This document shows positions 1-5,825 of a stretch of DNA of 5,825 bases, in pieces. This DNA comes from an uncultured Lentisphaeria bacterium. Its GTDB lineage: Bacteria > Verrucomicrobiota > Lentisphaeria > Victivallales > Victivallaceae. A program made the translations under genes and the position numbers. The stretch's first letter is position 1. The number at the start of each line of letters is the position of its first letter. The stretch lies in NCBI GenBank assembly GCA_903821255.1, contig CAIJKT010000229.1, forward strand, positions 1-5,825, in the 5' to 3' direction. The notes below the pieces were generated by a model. It was not told the origin of the DNA. It saw nothing but the letters and a program-made list of their open reading frames with translations, and searched no databases.

Positions 1-809
1 CCAGCGTTTACATTACTCAGGACATCGGCACCACCCTGAAAAAATACGAAGATTACAAGCCGGACTCCCAGATCTGGGTCGTCGGCGATGAGCAGATACT
101 GCATTTCAATATGCTCTTTGCGATACTGAAGAAAATGGGTTATTCGTGGGCGGACAACCTGTTCCACCTGGTATACGGCATGGTCAATCTGCCGACCGGC
201 AAAATGAAGAGCCGCGAGGGAACGGTAGTTGATGCTGACGATCTTTTCAATGAAATGGTCGAACTCGCCAAAGACGCCGCCCGCGAAAGGTGCGGCGATG
301 AGGTTTCCGAAGAGGAAATCGCCGCACGGTCTGAAATCATCGGGATGGGCGCGTTAAAATTCATGCTCTTGAAATTCAACCCGAAAACCACGATGACTTT
401 CGATCCCCAGGCTTCGGTGAAATTTGAGGGCGATACCGGCCCCTATGTGCAATACGCCTGCGCCCGCATCAATTCGATCGAGCGCAAAAGCATTGAACGC
501 GGCATCAAGTGTGACGACAGTCCGGACTGGTCGCTGCTGACGAAAGATGAGGAAAAAGCGCTTTCCATTGCCGCTTATTTCTATCCGGAAGCTCTGCTGG
601 AAGCGGCGGCGAAGAAAGACAATTCGGTGCTGGTGGAATATCTGCTTGACCTGGCCAAAGCATTCAACCGCTTCTATCGCGAATGCCCCGTGCTGGCCGC
701 GGATGACGAAAACCTCCGCAAATCGCGTCTGGCGCTGTGCTCCAGAATCAGAACCATCCTGACCGACGGCCTGAATACCCTGACCATCGGCGTACCCGAA
801 GCAATGTAA
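1..809 (+). CDS. argS: Arginyl-tRNA synthetase, C-terminal half (5' partial)
   Basis: Class I aminoacyl-tRNA synthetase that charges tRNA-Arg in the cytoplasm. The reading frame is open from base 3 and gives 268 visible residues; family members are about 550-600 residues, so the N-terminal half with the HIGH motif lies outside the window. Visible are the end of the Rossmann catalytic core (VYITQDIG near the start, VVGDEQ), then GKMKSREGTVV at about base 198, which is the KMSKS-loop equivalent in the form lacking the canonical second lysine. The DALR anticodon-binding helical domain follows, opening with GDTGPYVQYACAR. The protein ends in GLNTLTIGVPEAM, which matches the usual ArgRS C-terminus, so the 3' end is intact. 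A 6-base inverted repeat (807-812 with 818-823) overlaps the stop codon but has no adjacent T-run. AcyP follows after 32 bases and may be cotranscribed. The identification is secure. Confidence 0.97.
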   Translation, partial: SVYITQDIGTTLKKYEDYKPDSQIWVVGDEQILHFNMLFAILKKMGYSWADNLFHLVYGMVNLPTGKMKSREGTVVDADDLFNEMVELAKDAARERCGDEVSEEEIAARSEIIGMGALKFMLLKFNPKTTMTFDPQASVKFEGDTGPYVQYACARINSIERKSIERGIKCDDSPDWSLLTKDEEKALSIAAYFYPEALLEAAAKKDNSVLVEYLLDLAKAFNRFYRECPVLAADDENLRKSRLALCSRIRTILTDGLNTLTIGVPEAM

Positions 810-841
810 CAGATGAACTGTTAAGTCAGGCTGTTTTTAAT

Positions 842-1117
842 ATGGGAAAAGCATTTCATATCATAATTGAAGGCCGTGTCACCGGGGTCGGTTTCCGCTA
901 TCTGGCGATGGATTACGCGGAACAGTTCAGTTCGCTGAAGGGCTATATCCGCAACATCGGTTACGGACAGGTCGAAGCGGTGGTTCAGGGCGAACCTGAT
1001 GAAGTCGAACAGATGGTGCAATGGCTGCGCCGCGGCCCGGATTCCGCGCGCGTTGACCAGTTTCGAATCAATCCGGTTCCGCTAAGCGATACTCTCGACA
1101 GTTTTTCCATCAGATAA
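842..1117 (+). CDS. acyP: Acylphosphatase
   Basis: Small cytoplasmic enzyme of 91 residues, the usual family length, that hydrolyses carboxyl-phosphate bonds such as those in 1,3-bisphosphoglycerate, carbamoyl phosphate and acetyl phosphate. Both family signatures are present. GRVTGVGFR (residues 11-19) forms the phosphate-binding cradle with catalytic Arg19, with Thr in place of the common Gln of VQGVGFR. GYIRN (34-38) with the following GxV spacing supplies catalytic Asn38. There appears to be one extra residue between the two sites (FSSLKG) compared with common bacterial relatives. The C-terminus, FSIR, is typical. The frame is open further upstream to base 737, inside argS, but homology begins at about residue 3 of the ATG at 842, so that start is chosen. 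The Shine-Dalgarno is weak (AGG at 828-830), which suggests readthrough or coupling from argS. The DJ-1 family gene follows 60 bases downstream. Confidence 0.93.
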   Translation: MGKAFHIIIEGRVTGVGFRYLAMDYAEQFSSLKGYIRNIGYGQVEAVVQGEPDEVEQMVQWLRRGPDSARVDQFRINPVPLSDTLDSFSIR

Positions 1118-1119
1118 CT

Positions 1120-1148
1120 TTGCCAAAGCATCTTTCCGGATATACATT
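1120..1148 (+). promoter_or_regulatory. Candidate sigma70-type promoter for the DJ-1/tgt/esterase genes
   Basis: TTGCCA (1120-1125) matches the -35 consensus at five of six positions. It is followed by a 17-base spacer and TACATT (1143-1148), which matches the -10 consensus at four of six; TATACA at 1141 is an alternative -10 with a 15-base spacer. It lies in the longest plus-strand gap, just after the acyP stop and about 30 bases before the next start codon. Short motifs like this occur by chance, and promoter consensus differs between phyla, so this is only a candidate. Confidence 0.3.
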
Positions 1149-1177
1149 AACCCCCTGATAAACAGGAGATTTACATT

Positions 1178-1726
1178 ATGTCCGAAAAAATATTGATGAT
1201 ACTGGCGGAAGGGTTCGAGGAAACCGAAGCGATTGCAGTCGCGGATGTGCTGCGCCGCGCCGGGCTGGATTTAACCCTTGCCGGGCTGACGGCGCAACTG
1301 GTGACCGGAGCGCACAGGATCGCGGTCAAAGCCGACTGCGTGCTGGCGGAGATAAAGCCGTCTGATTTCGATGCTGTGGTATTGCCCGGCGGCATGCCCG
1401 GCTCGACGCATCTGCGCGAAAGCGATGCGGTGATGCAGGCGGTAAAAACGATTTACGGCAAAGGCGGGATTGCCGCCGCCATCTGCGCCGCGCCGATTGC
1501 GCTGGCGCGTGCCGGAGTTCTTGACGGCAAAAAAATCACCGCGTATCCCGGGTTTGAACAATATTTTGAAAAATCTGATTACACCGGGCAACTCACGCAA
1601 GTTGACGGGAAAATCATTACCGGCAAAGGCGCCGGCGCGGCATTCGAATTCGCCGCCAGAATTGTCGAGGCGTTCGGCAGGGGTGAGCAGGTAAAGACGA
1701 TCCTCGCCAACATGTTTGTAAAATGA
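1178..1726 (+). CDS. DJ-1/PfpI (YajL-like) family protein
   Basis: A 182-residue cytoplasmic protein of the DJ-1/YajL/ThiJ class. DJ-1 relatives have been described as glyoxalase, protein deglycase or protective hydrolases acting on reactive glycolytic by-products; the true substrate is disputed. Evidence: GFEETEA (residues 12-18) provides the conserved glutamate at 17, VLPGGMPGS (68-76) is the family loop, and AAICAAP (100-106) is the nucleophile elbow with reactive Cys103. AYPGFEQYF and GKGAGAAFEFA are typical of the bacterial subgroup. The length fits a single domain, and there is no signal peptide. The start is supported by AGGAG at 1164-1168, 9 bases before the ATG. Tgt begins 13 bases after the stop. 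ThiJ/thiazole-kinase annotations of such proteins are historical and not supported here. The family is certain; the exact activity is not. Confidence 0.93.
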   Translation: MSEKILMILAEGFEETEAIAVADVLRRAGLDLTLAGLTAQLVTGAHRIAVKADCVLAEIKPSDFDAVVLPGGMPGSTHLRESDAVMQAVKTIYGKGGIAAAICAAPIALARAGVLDGKKITAYPGFEQYFEKSDYTGQLTQVDGKIITGKGAGAAFEFAARIVEAFGRGEQVKTILANMFVK

Positions 1727-1739
1727 CTGGAGCATCTTA

Positions 1740-2873
1740 ATGAGTTTTGAATTAACCGGCAAATGCCAGTTTTCCCGCGCCCGTTCAGGTATCGTGCACA
1801 CGCCGCATGGCGACATCCATACTCCGGTATTCATGCCGGTGGGCACCCGCGGCTCGGTAAAGGCCATGTCGCCCGATGAAGTCGAAGCGCTCGGCGCGGA
1901 AATCATCCTCGGCAACACCTATCACCTGTTTCTGAAGCCCGGGCTGGACATCATTCGCGGGGCAGGGGGACTGCATGAATTCAGCGGCTGGAAACGGCCG
2001 ATCCTGACCGACAGCGGCGGCTTCCAGGTGTTCAGCCTGTCAACCCTGCGCAAGATTGAGAAGGACGGCGTCTGGTTCGCCTCGCATATTGACGGCACCC
2101 GGTTTTTTCTGGGCCCGAAAGAGTCAATGCTGATCCAGCGCACGCTGGGTTCGGATATTGTCATGGCGTTTGATGAATGCACCCCGTATCCGTGCGAATA
2201 TGAAGCGGCAAAAAAATCCCTGGAAATCACTACCCGCTGGGAACAGATTTCGCGGGAGCAGCCGCTGAATCCGGGGCAGCAGTTGTTCGGCATTGTTCAG
2301 GGTTCGACTTACCGTGATCTGCGGGAGCGCTCCGCCGAAGAACTCATTAAAATCGGATTTGAAGGCTATGCGGTCGGCGGCCTGAGCGTCGGCGAGCCGG
2401 AAGCGTCAATGTATGAATGTCTCGACTGGGTCATTCCTGTGCTGCCTGAAGATAAACCGCATTACCTGATGGGCGTCGGTACTCCGAAGCAACTGGTGGA
2501 GGCCGTGGCGCGCGGGGTCGATATGTTTGATTGTGTGATCCCCACGCGACTGGCCAGACACGGCAGCGCGTTTTTGTCCGACGGCTCCTGTCTGCCGGTC
2601 AAAGCCGGCCGCTACAGCGCGGACTTCGGGCCGATTGACGAGAAATGCGGCTGCTATGCGTGCAGCAAATTCTCCCGCGCCTACATCCGTCATCTGCTGA
2701 ATGTCGGGGAAATCCTGGGAATCCGGCTGGTGACGATCCACAACCTTTACTATTACCTGAACCTGATGCGCCGTATCCGCGAGGCGCTGGCGGCCGGTAC
2801 TTTCGGCCAGTTCCGCGCTACTTTCAGTGAACCTGAGAATATTAATATTTCTGATAGAACAAGCACCATTTAA
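1740..2873 (+). CDS. tgt: Queuine tRNA-ribosyltransferase (tRNA-guanine transglycosylase)
   Basis: Exchanges guanine 34 in the anticodon of tRNA-Asp, -Asn, -His and -Tyr for preQ1, in the queuosine pathway. The length of 377 residues is normal for bacterial Tgt. The TIM-barrel landmarks are all present: TDSGGFQVF with catalytic Asp91, MAFDEC with Asp145, GIVQGS (184-189), and GGLSVGE (213-219). MFDCVIPTR (262-270) carries nucleophile Asp264. Zinc ligands Cys303, Cys305, Cys308 and His334 keep the spacing known from the Zymomonas enzyme. The motif after the nucleophile reads LARHG instead of the more frequent RNG form. The start has GGAG at 1729-1732, 7 bases upstream, just after the DJ-1 stop. 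The last 14 residues, from about Glu364, are an AT-rich variable tail. Other queuosine genes (queA, queC/D/E/F) are not in this window. Identification is secure. Confidence 0.97.
   Translation: MSFELTGKCQFSRARSGIVHTPHGDIHTPVFMPVGTRGSVKAMSPDEVEALGAEIILGNTYHLFLKPGLDIIRGAGGLHEFSGWKRPILTDSGGFQVFSLSTLRKIEKDGVWFASHIDGTRFFLGPKESMLIQRTLGSDIVMAFDECTPYPCEYEAAKKSLEITTRWEQISREQPLNPGQQLFGIVQGSTYRDLRERSAEELIKIGFEGYAVGGLSVGEPEASMYECLDWVIPVLPEDKPHYLMGVGTPKQLVEAVARGVDMFDCVIPTRLARHGSAFLSDGSCLPVKAGRYSADFGPIDEKCGCYACSKFSRAYIRHLLNVGEILGIRLVTIHNLYYYLNLMRRIREALAAGTFGQFRATFSEPENINISDRTSTI
2838..2849 (+). repeat. 12-base perfect AT palindrome in the tgt tail
   Basis: AATATTAATATT reads the same on both strands and encodes Asn-Ile-Asn-Ile near the Tgt C-terminus. 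It sits in the locally most AT-rich stretch, about 40 bases before the esterase start. It could be a protein-binding site or a -10-like region for an internal promoter, but low-complexity AT sequence makes chance likely. Confidence 0.2.
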
Positions 2874-2877
2874 AGGA
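2874..2877 (+). promoter_or_regulatory. Shine-Dalgarno that fixes the esterase start
   Basis: AGGA directly after the tgt stop codon lies 9 bases before the ATG at 2887. The open frame also has an upstream ATG at 2827, inside tgt, which would add 20 residues, but that ATG has no comparable site in front of it and would overlap tgt by 47 bases. The site therefore favours 2887. Confidence 0.6.
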
Positions 2878-2886
2878 AATTGTATC

Positions 2887-4740
2887 ATGAAATTTGAAAC
2901 GGGATTCTTTGACAACGGGGTTTTGCAGCGCAATGAAAAGGATTGCTGCGAACAGAATTTTAACGGCACCTGCAAATCTGCCGGAATTGTTCTGGTTTCG
3001 GTGCTGAAAAAAGGTAAAATCGTTGCCGGATTATCGCGGATGAAAGCAGGCTGCTCGGCAAAAGGCAAATTCTCAGGAACCGTGTCCGGAGTTCCCGCCG
3101 GCGGCCCTTATGATTTCCAGTTTTCGATTGCGGACGGCAGCGGCAAAGAGCATGAGCCTGTGACAGTAAAAAATATTCTGGTCGGCGATTTGTGGATACT
3201 GGCCGGACAATCCAATATGCAGGGGTGCGGGCGCATGGAGCATGCGCTGGCATCTGAAAAGAATGTCAGGGCATATTATATGAATAATCGCTGGGATGTC
3301 GCGCAAGATCCCATTCACAATTTTTATCAGGCCTGCGCTCCGGTGCATGGCGGCAATCCGGAAATAAGGACCAGCAAAAATCCGGTCACCGGCGTCGGCC
3401 CCGGCGTGGCATTCGGCCATAAAATGTGGAAAAACACCAAAGTCCCGCAAGGGTTGATTGCCTGCGGCCACGGCGGAACCAGTATGGAGCAATGGGACCC
3501 GGCGAAGAAAAAACTCGGCGACCACAGCCTGTACGGCGCCGCGATCAACCGCCTGAAACGTCTCGGCGGCAAAACCGCAGGCATTCTATGGTATCAGGGA
3601 TGCAATGAAACGAGTGCGGCGCTTCATCCGCTTTATACGAAACGGATGCAGAATCTGGTCAGTAATTTCAGGAAAGACGCAGGCAATCCGGCGCTGCCGT
3701 TTGTTATGGTTCAACTCGGCAGATATTCCGGTATCGGCTGCTCCGTCTCCTGGGATTCCGTCCGCGAACAGCAGCGGGTGCTGCCGGGGAAAATCAGGAA
3801 TCTGCTCACTGTTCCGGCAATCGACCTGGAACTTGACGATCCGATCCACATTTCCGGCGAAAGCCAGCATGTGCTGGGCAAGCGTCTGGCCGGCGCGATG
3901 ACTCATCTGGTCAGCGGCGGCAAAAAAGGCAAAGCCCCGGTTGAATTGAAATCAATCAAAATCACTCAGGATGCTGTAACCAGAAATGCAGTTATAATTG
4001 TCAGTTTCAAGCATGTTGACGGAAAACTTGCCGCCGCGGGCCGTCCCGCCGGTTTCTCTCTTTTCGCCGGCGACGCTCCGGTATTCGGAATTTTCAAAGT
4101 GGCGTTGAAAAAGAATGACGTCATTATTTATACTTCCATTTATTCAAGAGATTTTGTTAATAGTAAATTATGTTATGGCGCCGGCCTGGACCCGTACTGC
4201 AATATCACTGATGAACGTGGCAGGCCGCTCCCGGCTTTTTCCGCCAATATGCGGTCAAATGCCCGTCCGGTCATGAACTTCGTCAGTGAATTTGAAGTGA
4301 GTGCGCCGGTCTATGTTCAGGAATCCAGAGAGAATATGAAATATCCGGCTAAAAGCAAAGCTCCGGCTTTCCGCAAAGCGGATTTCAATGCGTTTTATGT
4401 GTCGCATCCTGACAGAGAGAAATTGGCGGACGGGAAAAATAAAATATTCTATTTCAGATGCCGGATCAAATGCGGCGAAGCCATGGATCTTAATTTCCTG
4501 CTCGGCTATGACGGCCCGGTGAAAATGTTCTGCGACGGCAAAGAGATTTATTGTGATATGAAAGGCACGAATCCGATTATCAGGGATCACCATAAAGCGC
4601 CCTGCTCGCTCGGTAAAGGCGCGCATGAGATTGTTATTGCTCTTGCTTCAAACTGCGGTGCTGCCTGGGGGATTTGTTTGCGGGCTGAGCGTGCCGGCGG
4701 TAAAAAAACAGATATGCTGCCGGCCGCGATTCCGGTGTAA
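2887..4740 (+). CDS. Sialate O-acetylesterase-type SGNH hydrolase, multidomain
   Basis: A 617-residue protein of the SGNH-fold esterase group that includes sialate O-acetylesterases (CE6/DUF303-like). These remove acetyl groups from sugars such as sialic acid or plant polysaccharides. Domains in order: a beta-rich N-terminal part (about 1-95); the catalytic domain (about 97-340) with VGDLWILAGQSNM (nucleophile Ser109), GHGGTSMEQWDP (oxyanion Gly), WYQGCNE (Asn240) and DDPIH (Asp318, His321); a beta-sandwich (about 350-455); and a C-terminal jelly-roll-like part (about 465-602) with LGYDGPVKMFCDGKE. All four SGNH blocks are intact. No signal peptide or lipobox is visible and there are 18 cysteines, which suggests a cytoplasmic enzyme acting on imported oligosaccharides, although family members are often exported. 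It follows tgt by 13 bases, so it is probably cotranscribed, but no functional link to tgt is evident. Base composition is somewhat more AT-rich than in tgt. The substrate cannot be told from sequence. Confidence 0.88.
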   Translation: MKFETGFFDNGVLQRNEKDCCEQNFNGTCKSAGIVLVSVLKKGKIVAGLSRMKAGCSAKGKFSGTVSGVPAGGPYDFQFSIADGSGKEHEPVTVKNILVGDLWILAGQSNMQGCGRMEHALASEKNVRAYYMNNRWDVAQDPIHNFYQACAPVHGGNPEIRTSKNPVTGVGPGVAFGHKMWKNTKVPQGLIACGHGGTSMEQWDPAKKKLGDHSLYGAAINRLKRLGGKTAGILWYQGCNETSAALHPLYTKRMQNLVSNFRKDAGNPALPFVMVQLGRYSGIGCSVSWDSVREQQRVLPGKIRNLLTVPAIDLELDDPIHISGESQHVLGKRLAGAMTHLVSGGKKGKAPVELKSIKITQDAVTRNAVIIVSFKHVDGKLAAAGRPAGFSLFAGDAPVFGIFKVALKKNDVIIYTSIYSRDFVNSKLCYGAGLDPYCNITDERGRPLPAFSANMRSNARPVMNFVSEFEVSAPVYVQESRENMKYPAKSKAPAFRKADFNAFYVSHPDREKLADGKNKIFYFRCRIKCGEAMDLNFLLGYDGPVKMFCDGKEIYCDMKGTNPIIRDHHKAPCSLGKGAHEIVIALASNCGAAWGICLRAERAGGKKTDMLPAAIPV

Positions 4741-4745
4741 GGAGC

Positions 4746-4773
4746 TGTAAAGAAATAAACTTTACAAGTTTTG
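4746..4773 (+). terminator. Weak hairpin after the esterase gene
   Basis: TGTAAAG (4746-4752) and CTTTACA (4760-4766) form a perfect 7-base-pair stem around a 7-base A-rich loop, followed two bases later by TTTT (4769-4772). It sits 6 bases after the esterase stop, in the 48-base gap between convergent genes, where a terminator is expected. The stem has only two GC pairs and the T-run is short, so it is at best a weak intrinsic terminator for the plus strand. No T-run follows it on the minus strand. Confidence 0.35.
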
Positions 4774-4788
4774 CGAAATATCCCGGGG

Positions 4789-5553
4789 TCATTCTTTTTT
4801 CTTTTGCATTGATGATTTCAGCCAGTCGGGGGCTCCGGGGTAGAGGGTGATCGTCTGGCTGCCCGGTCCGAAATCCTTGCGGGTGTAGAGCGTCACCGGG
4901 GCGGTGCCGGGATCGTACATGCCGATCTCCGCGGCGGCGGCTTTGGTCAGATCAATGATTCTGCCGTCCACATAGGGGCCGCGGTCGTTGATGCGCACCA
5001 CCACGCGCCGTTTATTGCGCTCGTTGACCACCAGCACGATGGTGCCCAGCGGCAGGGTCTTGTGCGCGGCGGTATAAAACGGCCCCGGCAGAAACCATTC
5101 GCCGGAGGCGGTGCGCTGGAAATAGAACCCTTTGCCGTAATACGAGGCGATGCCGTCTTCGCAGTAGTACCATTTGCCCCAGTCAAAGGCGGGCGTGCAA
5201 TAGTGGTAGTAAAGTCCGCCAAGCGCCAGGACGAAAATCAGGAACATCCGTCTGGCCGCGACGGAGGCGTCGCATCTTTTGCCGACAACTTCGCCGATCC
5301 GCCAGGGGATGATGAACATGAAGCGGATGATTTTGCCGGCGCCGCGAAAAAAATCAGCCACCGCCCGGCAGAACTTTTCACAAAATTCGATTTTGCCGAT
5401 GGCGCCCCAGGTCTCCGCAATGGCGGTAAGCGTAAACGCGATAATCGTGACGGTCAGCTTAACGGTAAAGCGGCTCAGCAGCCAGATGACTTTGGCGGTA
5501 AAATCAATTATCGGCATTATGCTGCCGCTCTTCTTCGTATTGTTATCGGACAT
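4789..5553 (-). CDS. rlpA: RlpA-like double-psi beta-barrel protein with hydrophobic N-terminal region
   Basis: A 254-residue protein whose C-terminal half (about 132-225) is an RlpA domain. In Pseudomonas RlpA is a septal lytic transglycosylase acting on peptidoglycan stripped of stem peptides. Matching motifs in order: GIASYYGKGF (134-143), RTASGE (147-152), TAAHKTLPLGT (161-171), VVVRINDRGPYVDGRIIDL (184-202) and GMYDPGTAPV. Glu152, His164 and Asp190 align with the residues I recall as functionally important in the Pseudomonas enzyme. The N-terminal half is atypical: there is no lipoprotein signal and no SPOR domain. Instead there is a hydrophobic stretch at about 20-50, a second at about 76-90 and a clear membrane segment at about 103-118, which would place the barrel in the periplasm. 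The start ATG has GGAG only 4 bases upstream (5558-5561), a short spacing. The gene ends in a lysine-rich tail. It lies 59 bases downstream of a kdpD-type reading frame in the same direction and may share its transcript. Confidence 0.85.
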   Translation of the reverse strand: MSDNNTKKSGSIMPIIDFTAKVIWLLSRFTVKLTVTIIAFTLTAIAETWGAIGKIEFCEKFCRAVADFFRGAGKIIRFMFIIPWRIGEVVGKRCDASVAARRMFLIFVLALGGLYYHYCTPAFDWGKWYYCEDGIASYYGKGFYFQRTASGEWFLPGPFYTAAHKTLPLGTIVLVVNERNKRRVVVRINDRGPYVDGRIIDLTKAAAAEIGMYDPGTAPVTLYTRKDFGPGSQTITLYPGAPDWLKSSMQKKKE

Positions 5554-5612
5554 GGCGCTCCATTTGCATTGTCAGGTTCATTCCGGCGTTTCCTCCGGCA
5601 CCAGATCGGCGG

Positions 5613-5825
5613 TTATTTTCCGGATGGCCCTCTTATTCGTTTAAGTTGCATGTATTCATGTAATTGCTTATCGACACGGTCGGCCACAATGCGCAAGGCC
5701 ATTTCCCGCATTGCTGTTATATTTCCCTTGCGGAAGAAATTTTCAACCGCCTCTCTCGACCGTTCGGGAGTGTAGACCTTCCCTTCACTTAATCTTTGCA
5801 GCAATTCATCGGGTGTGAGGTCAAC
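5613..5825 (-). CDS. kdpD: KdpD sensor-domain protein, C-terminal end (5' partial)
   Basis: The last 70 residues of a frame entering from the right edge. DLTPDELLQRLSEGKVY, followed by an ENFFRKGN segment, MREMALR and ADRVDKQL, matches the end of the KdpD N-terminal domain, the Walker-type cytoplasmic domain of the potassium/osmotic sensor kinase. In full-length KdpD this is followed by a universal-stress-protein domain, four transmembrane helices and a histidine kinase. Here translation ends with IRGPSGK and TAA at 5613-5615, right at the domain junction, and rlpA occupies what follows. It is therefore either a natural short KdpD-domain protein, as occurs near kdpFABC operons in some bacteria, or a gene truncated by deletion. 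The upstream part, with the P-loop and any kdpFABC genes, lies outside the window. The domain assignment is firm; intact or broken status is open. Confidence 0.85.
   Translation of the reverse strand, partial: VDLTPDELLQRLSEGKVYTPERSREAVENFFRKGNITAMREMALRIVADRVDKQLHEYMQLKRIRGPSGK

Noticed and set aside
807..838. Inverted repeat TAACAG/CTGTTA at the argS stop followed by a T-run, as an intrinsic terminator
   Set aside because: The 6-base stem is AT-rich and the TTTTT (834-838) is 11 bases away from the stem, so the geometry does not fit an intrinsic terminator.
1118..1130. CTTTG-C-CAAAG palindrome just after acyP as a terminator hairpin
   Set aside because: The loop would be one base (or three with a 4-base-pair stem), and no T-run follows.
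1271..1918. 215-codon open frame on the minus strand across the DJ-1 gene and the start of tgt
   Set aside because: It is antisense to two confidently identified genes, with low-complexity Arg/Ala/Gly-rich translation and no motif.
2827..2886. Upstream ATG adding 20 partly hydrophobic residues to the esterase, which might look like a signal peptide
   Set aside because: The hydrophobic run (ILIFLI) is only six residues and is followed by Glu, the start overlaps tgt by 47 bases, and a good Shine-Dalgarno precedes the ATG at 2887.
2406..3068. 220-codon minus-strand open frame across the tgt/esterase boundary
   Set aside because: It is antisense to conserved tgt sequence and the esterase N-terminus, with no recognisable domain or convincing ribosome site.
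5578..5645. Frameshift at the GGG of the kdpD end leading into an ITADLVPEETPE frame
   Set aside because: The alternative frame adds only about 18 residues before a stop and does not resemble the KdpD linker or Usp domain, so a single frameshift would not restore a full KdpD.
5062..5775. 237-codon open frame on the plus strand opposite rlpA and the kdpD end
   Set aside because: It lies antisense to two recognisable protein-coding frames, its translation has no recognisable domain, and long antisense frames are common in GC-biased coding sequence.

Overview
This is a chromosomal housekeeping stretch from a Gram-negative-type bacterium of moderate GC. It holds four complete genes and one partial gene on the plus strand, converging on one complete and one partial gene on the minus strand. 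An RlpA-family cell-wall protein and a full-length, soluble sialate O-acetylesterase-type hydrolase lie close to core translation genes. Together with an arginyl-tRNA synthetase carrying the KMKSREG form of the signature loop, this resembles Bacteroidetes or PVC-group (for example Lentisphaerae) genomes. That placement is an inference from protein style, not from a marker tree. I see no rRNA, tRNA, CRISPR array, insertion sequence or phage gene.

Plus strand, 1-4740: the C-terminal half of argS is followed after 32 bases by acylphosphatase (acyP), and after a further 60 bases by a DJ-1/PfpI-family protein. A candidate sigma70-like promoter lies in that 60-base gap. The DJ-1 gene, tgt (queuosine tRNA modification) and a 617-residue SGNH-type esterase follow with 13-base gaps, each preceded by a Shine-Dalgarno sequence, so they are probably one transcript. 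A weak AT-rich hairpin follows the esterase.

Minus strand, 4789-5825: the C-terminal end of a KdpD-type potassium/osmosensing domain enters from the right edge. It stops where a universal-stress-protein domain would normally begin. After 59 bases comes an RlpA-like double-psi beta-barrel protein with an unusual hydrophobic N-terminal region in place of a lipoprotein signal.

Functionally, argS and tgt belong to translation and tRNA modification. AcyP and the DJ-1 homologue are both linked in the literature to removing reactive acyl-phosphate or glycation damage, and their adjacency is the most suggestive functional pairing here. The esterase probably removes acetyl groups from imported carbohydrate. 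I found no clearly new defence or mobile system. The points most worth checking are the truncated KdpD, the atypical RlpA architecture, the AcyP/DJ-1 pairing and the cytoplasmic-looking esterase.
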